From contig JANOIR010000310.1 in assembly GCA_031407765.1 (NCBI GenBank), positions 1 to 16,689 on the forward strand: 16,689 nt of DNA. The letters run 5' to 3'. Below, one piece after another: positions 1 through 7,520 of the stretch. The notes beneath the pieces were generated by a model. It did no database searches, was not told where the DNA came from, and worked only from the letters and a program-made list of their open reading frames with translations. Source of the stretch: JBDSLU01 sp031407765. GTDB lineage: Bacteria; Acidobacteriota; Vicinamibacteria; Vicinamibacterales; Vicinamibacteraceae. The position numbers and the translations under genes are program-made. Every line of letters begins with the position of its first letter. Position 1 is the first letter of the stretch.

Positions 1-189
1 CGTGTCCGGCGCCGCGAGGTTCCATACGGTCAGGCCTCCGTCGTTTGCGGTGTCGTCCGGCCATTTCAAGATCGCCCCGCCCCAATCCTCGAGCGGAAGA
101 CCAAGGTTCGAGGCGTACCACTCCGACAGCTTCTTGTGATCGCCGGTGGACTTGAAGAACACGCCGCCGATGCCCGTGATTTTCGCCAT
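1..189 (-). CDS. VOC/glyoxalase-fold protein, N-terminal part (runs off the left edge)
   Basis: The first 63 codons of a leftward gene; the rest lies outside the window. It begins MAKITGIGGVFFKSTG and continues through LSEWYASNLGLPLEDWGGAILKW. The order is a beta strand, then FFKS, a helix carrying W-Y, the loop L-G-L-P, and a W-G-rich strand, which is the usual start of a vicinal-oxygen-chelate (glyoxalase/bleomycin-resistance) domain. A strong ribosome site (GGAGG) sits just upstream of the ATG at 189. The family includes lyases, dioxygenases and resistance proteins, and substrate cannot be told from this piece. It is divergent from the exporter at 267 across a 77-bp gap that holds a 9-bp dyad. 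The fold assignment is fairly sure; the function is unknown. Confidence 0.8.
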   Translation of the reverse strand, partial: MAKITGIGGVFFKSTGDHKKLSEWYASNLGLPLEDWGGAILKWPDDTANDGGLTVWNLAAPDT

Positions 190-217
190 GCAACCTCCAC
201 GCGTCGTGATGCGCTCC

Positions 218-251
218 GTGCCACCATATAGTCATACGCCTCTGGTGGCAC
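218..251. promoter_or_regulatory. 9-bp inverted repeat in a divergent intergenic region
   Basis: GTGCCACCA at 218-226 is the exact reverse complement of TGGTGGCAC at 243-251, with a 16-nt AT-richer spacer (tatagtcatacgcctc). It lies between the divergent starts at 189 and 267, where an operator serving both promoters would be expected. The spacer could carry a -10 element. No regulator gene is adjacent, so the operator role is inference. Confidence 0.4.
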
Positions 252-266
252 CGTCTGACCAGTAAT

Positions 267-1232
267 ATGGCGCACAACGGTTATACGGCCGTGCCGCAGC
301 TGAACCTTCGCCTCATCCTGGCATTCTTCGCCATCTACGTCGTCTGGGGCTCGACGTATCTCGCCATCAAGCTCGCCGTCGAGACCATCCCGCCGCTGGC
401 GACCGCCGGCGTCCGCCACCTCGTTGCCGGGCTCATCCTGTTCGTGTGGGCCCGCGCGTGGCGGACGCGCATCACCGCGATCGAGTGGCGCGCCAGCGTT
501 GTCGTCGCCGTGCTGTTCTTCCTCATTGGTCATGGCACGTTGCACTGGGCCGAGCAGATCGTGCCATCCGGCGTCGCCGCGTTGCTGGTCGCCACCGAAC
601 CACTGTGGATTGCGCTGCTCATGCCCGTGGCCGGGGGCTCGCGGTGGAGCGCGCGGATCGGCGTGGGGCTCGCAGCTGGGCTGATCGGCGTAGGCCTGCT
701 GGTGCCGCGTGACGCATTCGCCGCGGACTCGCAGCAGGTATGGGGGGCGAGCGCCATTCTGCTCGGCGCCATGTCGTGGGCCCTTGGCGTCCGCTACTCG
801 GCGACGGCTCCGTTGCCGCGGGATCCGTTCGTGCGGACCGCGACCACGCTGCTCTGCGGCGCGGCCCTGCTGCTGGTCGCCAGCCTGCTGGCGGGCGAAC
901 TGGCCCGCCTCGATGTGGGCCAGGTGTCCGGCCGTTCGCTTCTCGGCTTGGGGTATCTGATTCTGTTCGGCTCGGTGGTGGCCTTCTCGGCCTATACGTG
1001 GCTGCTCGAGCGCTGCTCGGCGACGCTCGTGGCGACGCACACGTACGTCAACCCCTTGATCGCGGTGCTGCTCGGCTGGGCGTTCGCGGGCGAGCCGTTG
1101 ACGCCGCGGGTCCTCGGCGCGACCGGTCTCATCCTCGCCGCCGTCGTGTTCCTCAAGGCAGATGCTTCACGGCGAGAGGCCGACTCCGGCGAGGCCCCGT
1201 GCGCGCCGCCGGCGCGTGTCGCCGCGGAATGA
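267..1232 (+). CDS. EamA-family (DMT superfamily) exporter, YedA-like
   Basis: A 321-residue inner-membrane protein with about ten hydrophobic helices in two homologous halves (roughly residues 12-145 and 160-295), the standard EamA layout and length. The first helix contains FAIYVVWGSTYLAIK, the common start of this family, followed by RHLVAG at about residue 50. Near the end of the second half is TYVNPLIAVLLGWAFAGEPL, a classic EamA motif. Relatives export amino acids or small metabolites by proton-coupled transport, but specificity cannot be read here. The ATG at 267 lacks a strong ribosome site; it is preferred because the first membrane helix follows it at the usual distance. The last 20 residues are a hydrophilic Ala/Arg tail. 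A 33-bp gap separates it from the broken gene at 1266, which may be cotranscribed. Confidence 0.92.
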   Translation: MAHNGYTAVPQLNLRLILAFFAIYVVWGSTYLAIKLAVETIPPLATAGVRHLVAGLILFVWARAWRTRITAIEWRASVVVAVLFFLIGHGTLHWAEQIVPSGVAALLVATEPLWIALLMPVAGGSRWSARIGVGLAAGLIGVGLLVPRDAFAADSQQVWGASAILLGAMSWALGVRYSATAPLPRDPFVRTATTLLCGAALLLVASLLAGELARLDVGQVSGRSLLGLGYLILFGSVVAFSAYTWLLERCSATLVATHTYVNPLIAVLLGWAFAGEPLTPRVLGATGLILAAVVFLKADASRREADSGEAPCAPPARVAAE

Positions 1233-1265
1233 CGGCTCCGGCCTGGACACGAGAAGCGCCAACGC

Positions 1266-2377
1266 ATGAATACGCCACCATCGCCACCTGGCGGGGAGCG
1301 GACTGGTGGATCATCCGTGCAGATCGGCGCTCTCGTTCCGCTCACTCGGCCTGGCTGGGTCGAGGCAGGCCGACACTTGCTCGCTGGACTCGAGCTGGCC
1401 GTTCGCGACGTCAATGACGCCGGCGGGATCGTCGGAAGACCACTCGAGCTGGTGGTCCGAGACACCGCGGCTGATCCACAGCGAGCCGAGGCGCCGTCGA
1501 TGAACTGGCTCGCCTGGGCGTGGCTGCTTTGGCCGGGGAGTACCACAGCGTCGTCGCTCGCGCCGCCGCCGGCAGGGCCGACGCTCTCGGCCTGCCGTTC
1601 CTCTGCTCGTCCGCGGTTCTCGACGCGCTCACCGAACAGCCAACGGAGTGGGTCGCGCGCCTCGCCCCGGCGCAGTCCCACGGCTGGCCGATCTACGCAG
1701 ACTTCCTCCTCGGCGCGGGCTACCGTCGAATCGCCGTGGCAGCCGACCCGAGTGTCTACTGGGCATCTGGGACCCGCATTCTGCGGGACTCCCTCGCTCC
1801 ACGCGGCGGCACCGTCATCGAGCTCGACATGCGCGCGCTCGCCCCCACGGCCTTGTGCGACGAACTCGTGCACAATCGCGCGACAGCCCTTCTTCTTCTG
1901 GTCGGCCACCCGGAACCGGCCGTGTCGATCGTCACGTCTGTCCGCCGCGACCAGCGCCTCCCCGGGATCATGATTGGTGCTCCGGCCGGGCAACCGGAGT
2001 TCGCCGAATGGGCGACGTCGCTGGGCGGCGACGGCGCCGCGATCCCGTTCTTGCGCTACCTGCCCGAGCGCCTCAGCCCACTCGGTGCACGGGTCGAGAC
2101 GGCCCTCCGCGAGCGGCTCGCCGAAGCGCCCTCCTTCGTCGCCTTCGAGGGCTACGACACGGTCGCCGTCCTCGCCGATGTGCTGCGTTCGCACGGGGCG
2201 AACCGGGCGCGCATTGCCGAATCCTGGCCGCGCGTGGCAGTCGAAGGCAGCCGCGGGCAGATCCGGTTCTCCCGGACACCGGGCATCAGCGTGTGGCAAT
2301 GGGCGTGGCCGCCGATCCAAGTCGTTGATCGCGATCCGGCGGAGCCCGATCGCTTTCGGATCCTTCACGCCAGCTGA
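1266..2377 (+). pseudogene. Branched-chain amino-acid-type substrate-binding protein, broken by a -1 frameshift
   Basis: Two reading frames join into one protein of about 370 residues. The first part contains VQIGALVPLTRPGWVEAGRHL and AVRDVNDAGGIVGRPLELVVRD, the start of a type 1 periplasmic-binding (Peripla_BP_6) domain. After GAG at 1488 the frame is lost. Adding one base at 1491-1493 restores AAVDELARLGVAALAGEYHSV, and the second frame runs unbroken to TGA at 2375-2377. Past the break the first frame turns Ser/Arg/Pro-rich and stops at 1973, as expected of noncoding frame. No signal peptide or lipobox is visible and no permease or ATPase gene is nearby, so even the intact protein may have been a soluble or solo binding protein. 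No slippery run is present, which argues against programmed frameshifting. A sequencing error is possible because the rest of the frame is well kept. Confidence 0.82.
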
Positions 2378-2465
2378 GAGAGCCCGTGATCTGCCACCAC
2401 TGATCCGCCCCGCGTGGGATGTGAGTCCAATTCGCCGCAGCGACGAGCGAGACTGGCCGGAACGT

Positions 2466-3140
2466 TCAGGCGAACGGCGTCGTGGGGAGGCCGAGGTCGG
2501 CCACCATGTGCACCAGGGCCGGTAGCGACGAGGCCTTCATCTTGCGCATGACCTGGCCGCGATGCGCCTTGACGGTGATCTCGCTGATCCCGAGCTCGCC
2601 GCCGACCTGCTTGTTCAGGAGGCCGGACACGACCAGGACCATCACCTCGCGCTCGCGTGGCGTCAGCGATCGGTAGCATTCGTGCAGCTCCATGAGCCTG
2701 GCCTGGCACTCGAGGACGTGCTGGCTGCGTTCGAGTGCGTACTCGATGGCGTCGACCAGCGCCTCATCGCAACACGAGGCCGCGAGGACCTCCACGGCGC
2801 CGGCTTTCATCGCCCGGACGACCAGGCGAACGTCCGCGCACTCGGTGAAGACGACAGACGTCTCCGGCCGCTCGGCCGCGACGCGTCGCTGCATGTCGAG
2901 CCCGTCGAGGTCCGGCCCCGCGATGTGGACGATGAGGCAGCTCGGAACACGGACCCGAGGCCGGGCCAGGAACGCCTGCGCGGACGCGAAGGTCTCGGCG
3001 CGCCAGCCCGAGGCCTGAACCAGGCGTTCGAGCGAGTCGCGCGCGGAGGCGTCGTCGTCGACGACGAATACCGTGGGCGCGGCCGCCAGCGGACGCACCG
3101 GCGTGCGGCTCGTGTCATGTTCCCGCGCGATCGTGATCAT
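2466..3140 (-). CDS. FixJ-like LuxR-type regulator with a degenerate receiver domain
   Basis: A 224-residue protein with an N-terminal receiver (about residues 22-140) and a C-terminal LuxR/GerE helix-turn-helix (about 155-215: SLTPREREVMVLVVSGLLNK, then EITVKAHRGQVMRKM). The acidic pair is kept (VVDDDAS, D28-D30) and so is the switch Thr (VVFTE, T99). The phosphoacceptor position is His72 (CLIVHIAG, where FixJ relatives read CLVLDVRLPG), and the conserved Lys-Pro is Ala121-Ser122. It should therefore not be phosphorylated in the normal way and is an atypical regulator. The start at 3140 is chosen over an in-frame ATG at 3203 because GAGGAGA lies just upstream and the receiver follows at the usual distance. 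It is divergent from the lipoprotein-kinase-regulator operon, with three dyads between them. DNA binding is well supported; partner and targets are unknown. Confidence 0.9.
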   Translation of the reverse strand: MITIAREHDTSRTPVRPLAAAPTVFVVDDDASARDSLERLVQASGWRAETFASAQAFLARPRVRVPSCLIVHIAGPDLDGLDMQRRVAAERPETSVVFTECADVRLVVRAMKAGAVEVLAASCCDEALVDAIEYALERSQHVLECQARLMELHECYRSLTPREREVMVLVVSGLLNKQVGGELGISEITVKAHRGQVMRKMKASSLPALVHMVADLGLPTTPFA

Positions 3141-3201
3141 GGTGCTCTCCTCGTGTAGTCCCGAATGACAGGAGAAGATAGCGGGAAGCACGGAAGCGCG
3201 C

Positions 3202-3266
3202 ATCCCGAGAACGGGTGATCCGGCCCATCCCGAACGCGGGATACACGGAATAACCCGAAGGGGTTA
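3202..3266. repeat. Three tandem CCCG-centred dyads at a 25-bp period, possible operators
   Basis: Three short inverted repeats lie in the divergent gap: CCCG-AGAA-CGGG (3204-3215), ATCCCG-AACG-CGGGAT (3227-3242) and TAACCC-GAAG-GGGTTA (3251-3266). The CCCGA left arms begin at 3204, 3229 and 3254, an exact 25-bp spacing, and a further lone CCCGAA begins at 3160. The block sits 62-126 bp upstream of the leftward regulator's ATG and 130-200 bp upstream of the lipoprotein's ATG. Binding by the neighbouring FixJ-like or NarL-type regulator is plausible but not shown. Confidence 0.5.
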
Positions 3267-3346
3267 CGCGCGCTGACGAGCCCCGCCCGGTGTGGTTTCG
3301 ACGCACCGATATCTGTCAAAGTGTGTTACTGATCCGTCACTCACAT

Positions 3347-3369
3347 CGGCGTGACACGGGGTCACGCCG
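3347..3369 (+). promoter_or_regulatory. 9-bp inverted repeat / stem-loop upstream of the lipoprotein gene
   Basis: CGGCGTGAC (3347-3355) and GTCACGCCG (3361-3369) are perfect reverse complements around a 5-nt loop, ending 28 bp before the ATG at 3398. A further GTCAC half-site lies at 3336-3340, giving three GTCAC/GTGAC half-sites in 30 bp. It could be a protein-binding dyad or an RNA hairpin in the 5' leader. The left arm overlaps the 15-bp element that recurs at 11764-11778. Confidence 0.45.
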
Positions 3370-3397
3370 CCCCCCACGGTTGGACACGTTCGCGCCC

Positions 3398-4456
3398 ATG
3401 GTCCTTCGTGCTCTACAGGTCTTCGCGCTGCCGCTGCTGCTCGCCTCCGCCTGCGGCGGCGAACGCACGCCCGATCCCGTTGCGCCGTCGATCGAGTTCA
3501 CTGCCCTGCCGCCGGCGGCGGCAGGCGGGTCGGATCGCACGGCCCGGATCGCCGGCCGGGTGGCCGGCGCGGCGCCGGGGCACCGCATCGTGCTGTACGC
3601 GAAGGCCGGGGTCTGGTGGGTACAGCCCCTCACCGTACAGCCTTTCACGACGGTCCAGCCGAACCAGAACTGGGAGAACACGACGCATCTCGGCACCGAG
3701 TACGCCGCGCTGCTCGTCGACGGCGCGTTCCGTCCACCCGACACGACGGAGGTGCTGCCGAAGCCGGGAGGCTCGGTCATCGCCGTCGCCACGGGCAAGG
3801 GAACGGGCACGGACGCCCACGCGCCGAAGGTGCTGACCTTCAGCGGCTATGAGTGGCAGGTCCGGCAGATCCCAAGCGATCGCGGTGGACAGAACGACTA
3901 CGACCCCGCCAACGCCTGGACGGACACCGAGGGCCTGTTGCACCTGCGGCTGGCCAAACGCGACGGCCACTGGACCAGCGCCGAAGTGATCCTGGCCCGG
4001 TCGCTCGGCTACGGCACCTACGCCTTCACCATACGCGACACGTCGACGCTGGATCCGTCCGCGGCATTCGGGATGATCACCTGGGACGAGGCGGCCATCG
4101 ATCAGAACCATCGCGAGCTGGACATCGAAATCAGCCAGTGGGGCGATCGCGGCCTGCCCAACGCACAGTACGTCCTGCAGCCGTACTATGTGCCGGCGAA
4201 CGTGGCACGTTTCTCGGCGCCCGCCGGCACGCTCACCCACGGCTTCCGGTGGGAGCCGGGGCGCGTCTCGTTCCGCACGGCCCGGGGGAGGAACGCGATG
4301 ACTGGCGTCGTCGTGGCGAGCCACGCGTTCACGTCCGGCGTCCCGTCGCCTGGCACAGAACGCGTGCGAATGAACCTCTACTATTTCCGGTACGGGCCGC
4401 GCCCGCCTCAGAAGGATGTCGAGGTCGTCGTTGAACGGTTCCAGTACTTGCCGTAG
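3398..4456 (+). CDS. GH16-like surface lipoprotein
   Basis: A 352-residue protein starting MVLRALQVFALPLLLASACG: a lipoprotein signal with Cys19 as the likely lipidated residue. Residues about 30-140 form a Tyr/Trp-rich beta domain (IVLYAKAGVWWVQPL, then THLGTEYAALLV). Residues about 150-350 resemble a jelly-roll glycoside hydrolase 16 domain, with HRELDIEISQWGD carrying the E-x-D-x-E active-site pattern (E240, D242, E244). GH16 enzymes cleave beta-1,3/1,4-glucans and related galactans; activity or substrate is not shown here, and it could be a binding-only relative. An upstream in-frame ATG at 3290 would bury the signal peptide behind 36 extra residues, so 3398 is preferred although its ribosome site is weak. 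Its 3' end overlaps the kinase start at 4416 by 41 bp, implying coexpression and probably a role in feeding a signal to that kinase. Confidence 0.82.
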   Translation: MVLRALQVFALPLLLASACGGERTPDPVAPSIEFTALPPAAAGGSDRTARIAGRVAGAAPGHRIVLYAKAGVWWVQPLTVQPFTTVQPNQNWENTTHLGTEYAALLVDGAFRPPDTTEVLPKPGGSVIAVATGKGTGTDAHAPKVLTFSGYEWQVRQIPSDRGGQNDYDPANAWTDTEGLLHLRLAKRDGHWTSAEVILARSLGYGTYAFTIRDTSTLDPSAAFGMITWDEAAIDQNHRELDIEISQWGDRGLPNAQYVLQPYYVPANVARFSAPAGTLTHGFRWEPGRVSFRTARGRNAMTGVVVASHAFTSGVPSPGTERVRMNLYYFRYGPRPPQKDVEVVVERFQYLP

Positions 4457-7400
4457 CGGCGGCCGTCGACGCGCGCTGGCCGGCGTGCTCGCGCTGGCCG
4501 GCGCTGTCGCGATCGCGACGAGCGTCCAGGCGCTCGACGCGGAGCGCGCACTCTCCCAGTACCTGCGCGATCACTGGGGCAGCGAGTCCGGGTTCCCCGG
4601 GGGCCCTGTCTACGCGATCGCCCAGACGTCGGACGGCTACCTGTGGATCGGCGCCGAGAAGGGCCTCGTGCGCTTCGACGGGCTGTCGTTCCGCGTGATG
4701 GATGTCGGTTCGGGCGCGCACGCCGGGCCGGCCGTGCTCGGGGTGGCCGGCGCCGCGGATGGCAGCTTGTGGGCGCGCTTCCGGGGCATCGGCCTCGTCC
4801 GCCATCGCGCGGGCCGGGTGGACAACCTGCTCGGGGACCAGGGCGCGCCACGATCGATCGTGACCGCCATGGATCGAGGCAAGGGCGGCGTGATGCTGCT
4901 CGCAACACTCGCCCACGGCGCCATGGCGTACCGCAGTGGCCGCTTCGAGCTCATCACGGTTCCGGGGAAGCTGCCGTCCTTCGTCATCTCGCTCGCGGAG
5001 GGCGCGAACGGCGAACTCTGGCTCGGCAGCCGCGACGCCGGCCTCTTCCGGGTCCGCGGGTCGCAGCTCAGCCGCCATGTCGAGGGTTTGCCGGACTTGA
5101 AGATCAACTGCCTGCTCGCCATGCCGGCCGGCGACGTGTGGATCGGGACGGACCGCGGCGTGGCGCGGTGGAACGGGACGGAGATCACGCAGACGGGTGT
5201 GCCGGCCGCGCTGCGAGGCACACCGGCGCTGGGCCTCACGCGCGATCGCGACGCGAATCTCTGGGTCGCCGCGGGAGCCAGAGGGCTGCTGCGCGTCAGC
5301 CCGGACGGCGCGGTGCATGCGGCGTCCGAGGCGGGACGGTCCCTCGGACACGTCGCCGTGACCTTCGAGGATCGCGACGGCAATCTCTGGGTGGGTACCG
5401 ACCGCGGCATCGAACGCTGGCGTGCCCCGGTGTTCTCGACCTATTCGGTGGCGCAGGGGCTGCCCGCAGACGCGAGTGGCCCCGTCTACGCGGCCCCCGA
5501 TGGACGCGTCTGGTTCGGCCCGTCGAGCGGAGGCCTGTTCTGGATCCGCGACGGCCGGGTGCACCAGGTGACGGCGGCCGGGCTGTCGGAGGACGTCGTC
5601 TATTCGATCCACGGCGGCGGGCGCGAGGTGTGGGTTGGACGGCAGCGCGGCGGGGTCACGGTGCTGCGCGTCGGCGAGGACGGCATCGCCGCCGAGCGCT
5701 TCACCCAGCGCGACGGACTGGCCCAGGACAGCGTGTTCGCCATCCATCGCACCCGCGACGGCTCGGTGTGGGCGGGCACGCTGAGTGCCGGCGCGACCCT
5801 GCTGTCGCAGGGCCGGCTCGTGACCTACGACACCCGCAGCGGGCTGCCGTCGAACACGGTCGCGTCGCTGCTCGAGGCGCGCGACGGGACCATGTGGTTC
5901 GGGACGCCGAACGGATTGATCGCGCGGTCGCCGCGCGGCTGGCGCACGTACACCACCGCCGATGGCCTGCCGTCGAACGACGTCAACACGCTCTTCGAGG
6001 ATGGCGTCGGCATGCTCTGGGTGGGTACGGCCAAGGGCGTCGCCGTGGTCCAGAGCGGCACGGTCACCGCCGCCGGGGCCAGCGAACCGGAGCTGCGGCG
6101 GTCGATCCTCGGCTTGGAGGACGATGGCCGGGGCTGGCTGTGGATCCATGCGACCGACGAGATCGTGCGCGTCAATCGCCAAGCCCTGGCTGGCAACGCC
6201 TTGCAGCCGGGAGACGTGCGCCGCTACGGCATCGCCGACGGGCTGCTGGGGATGGAGTCGGTCAAACGGCACCGCATCGTCACCCAGGACGCACAGGGGC
6301 GGATCTGGTTCGCGCTCACGCGCGGGCTGTCGACGGCCGATCCGGCGCGCGCCGATGGCCGCGCGCTGCCGGCGGTGACCCTCGTCGAGCAATTGACCGC
6401 CGACGGCGTATCAGTGGATATGCGCGGTCCGATTCGCCTGTCGTCCAGCCGCCGCCGGATCGCGGTCGGCTACGCCGGCCTCAGCCTGGCGGTCCCCGAG
6501 CGGGTCCGGTTCCGCTACCGGCTGGACGGGTTCGATCGCGACTGGAGCGAGCCCGTGGCGGAGCGCCAGGCGGTCTACACCAACCTCGCGCCCGGGCCCT
6601 ACCGGTTCCGGGTGATGGCGTCCAACAGTGATGGTCTCTGGATTGGCACCGAGGCGTCGCTGCCCTTCGAAATCCAGCCCCTGATGCGGCAGACCGCATG
6701 GTTCCAGCTGACGACGGTCGCGTGCACGGCGCTCGCCGGGTGGGGGCTGTACCGCCTCCGCGTCCACCAGGTATCGCGGCGCCTCAACGCCCGGTTCGAG
6801 GAACGACTGGCCGAGCGGACGCGCATCGCGCAGGAACTGCACGACACCCTGCTGCAGGGCTTCGTGAGCGCGTCCATGCAGCTCCACGTCGCCGTCGACG
6901 GGCTGCCGGAGGAGTCCCCGGCCAGGGCTTCACTCGGCCGCGTGCACCAGTTGATGCGAAGAGTCATCGACGAGGGCCGCAACGCGGTCCGCGGCCTGCG
7001 CTCGGCCAGCACCGCGCCGCATGACCTGGAGCAGGCATTCGCCGGTGTCCAGCAGGAGGTGGGGATCGGCACGGCGACCTACCGCGTCATCGTGGAGGGC
7101 CGGCCGCGCGAGCTCAAGCCGATGATCCGCGACGAGGTCTATCGGATCGGGCGCGAGGGGCTGGTCAACGCCTTCCGGCATTCGGGCGCGACGCACGTCG
7201 AGCTGGAGCTCGAGTACGGAGCCAAGGAGTTCCACGTGCTGGTGCGCGACGACGGCCGGGGCATCGATCCACAGGTCGTGCGCGGCGGCAGCGACGGGCA
7301 CTGGGGCATCACCGGGATGCGCGAGCGGGCCCAACGGATCGGCGCGACGCTGAAGATTCGGAGTCGCGCCGACGCCGGCACCGAGGTGGAGCTGCGGGTG

Positions 7401-7520
7401 CCGGGGCCCGTCGCGTTCGGGCGGCAGTCGTCCGGCTGGCTGCCGTGGCGTGCCGCCGCGGCGGCGCCGCAACCTGGCGACGTCACGACGTCACAGACGA
7501 AAACGGAGAATCACCCATGA
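4416..7520 (+). CDS. Sensor histidine kinase with about 14 propeller repeats, Y_Y_Y domain and HisKA_3/HATPase
   Basis: A 1034-residue membrane kinase. After a signal sequence (RRRALAGVLALAGAVAIATS, then VQA) come about 14 regulator-propeller repeats of the DGxLWxGTxxGLxR type (e.g. DGYLWIGAEKGLVRFDG, DGNLWVGTDRGIERW, DGTMWFGTPNGLI), about residues 50-640, enough for two seven-bladed propellers. A Y_Y_Y domain follows (about 676-750: YAGLSLAVPERVRFRYRLDG), then a membrane helix (about 762-782). The phosphorylated His is H809 in RIAQELHDTLLQGF (HisKA_3); the ATPase has N918 in LVNAFRHS, DDGRGID and a G box around HWGITGMRER. The periplasmic part probably senses a carbohydrate or a partner protein. 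ATG 4416 has AGAAGG too close to be ideal; an in-frame TTG at 4431 with GAGG upstream is an alternative. It overlaps the lipoprotein by 41 bp and the response regulator by 4 bp. Confidence 0.93.
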   Translation: MSRSSLNGSSTCRSGGRRRALAGVLALAGAVAIATSVQALDAERALSQYLRDHWGSESGFPGGPVYAIAQTSDGYLWIGAEKGLVRFDGLSFRVMDVGSGAHAGPAVLGVAGAADGSLWARFRGIGLVRHRAGRVDNLLGDQGAPRSIVTAMDRGKGGVMLLATLAHGAMAYRSGRFELITVPGKLPSFVISLAEGANGELWLGSRDAGLFRVRGSQLSRHVEGLPDLKINCLLAMPAGDVWIGTDRGVARWNGTEITQTGVPAALRGTPALGLTRDRDANLWVAAGARGLLRVSPDGAVHAASEAGRSLGHVAVTFEDRDGNLWVGTDRGIERWRAPVFSTYSVAQGLPADASGPVYAAPDGRVWFGPSSGGLFWIRDGRVHQVTAAGLSEDVVYSIHGGGREVWVGRQRGGVTVLRVGEDGIAAERFTQRDGLAQDSVFAIHRTRDGSVWAGTLSAGATLLSQGRLVTYDTRSGLPSNTVASLLEARDGTMWFGTPNGLIARSPRGWRTYTTADGLPSNDVNTLFEDGVGMLWVGTAKGVAVVQSGTVTAAGASEPELRRSILGLEDDGRGWLWIHATDEIVRVNRQALAGNALQPGDVRRYGIADGLLGMESVKRHRIVTQDAQGRIWFALTRGLSTADPARADGRALPAVTLVEQLTADGVSVDMRGPIRLSSSRRRIAVGYAGLSLAVPERVRFRYRLDGFDRDWSEPVAERQAVYTNLAPGPYRFRVMASNSDGLWIGTEASLPFEIQPLMRQTAWFQLTTVACTALAGWGLYRLRVHQVSRRLNARFEERLAERTRIAQELHDTLLQGFVSASMQLHVAVDGLPEESPARASLGRVHQLMRRVIDEGRNAVRGLRSASTAPHDLEQAFAGVQQEVGIGTATYRVIVEGRPRELKPMIRDEVYRIGREGLVNAFRHSGATHVELELEYGAKEFHVLVRDDGRGIDPQVVRGGSDGHWGITGMRERAQRIGATLKIRSRADAGTEVELRVPGPVAFGRQSSGWLPWRAAAAAPQPGDVTTSQTKTENHP

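Noticed and set aside
1488..1500. Programmed ribosomal frameshifting in the binding-protein gene
   Set aside because: No slippery heptamer or homopolymer run and no evident stimulatory hairpin at the shift site.
992..2368. A 458-codon minus-strand frame across the exporter end and the broken binding-protein gene
   Set aside because: It stays open despite the frameshift only because it is a noncoding shadow; its composition is Arg/Gly/Ala-rich without motifs.
3202..3266. The 25-bp periodic repeats as a CRISPR array
   Set aside because: Repeat units are only about 12-16 bp, vary in sequence, have spacers of about 10 bp and no cas genes nearby.
4329..6392. A 687-codon open frame antisense to the propeller kinase
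   Set aside because: It is rich in Arg, Ala, Pro and His with no motif, and it mirrors a well-supported kinase; GC-rich codon use keeps antisense frames open.
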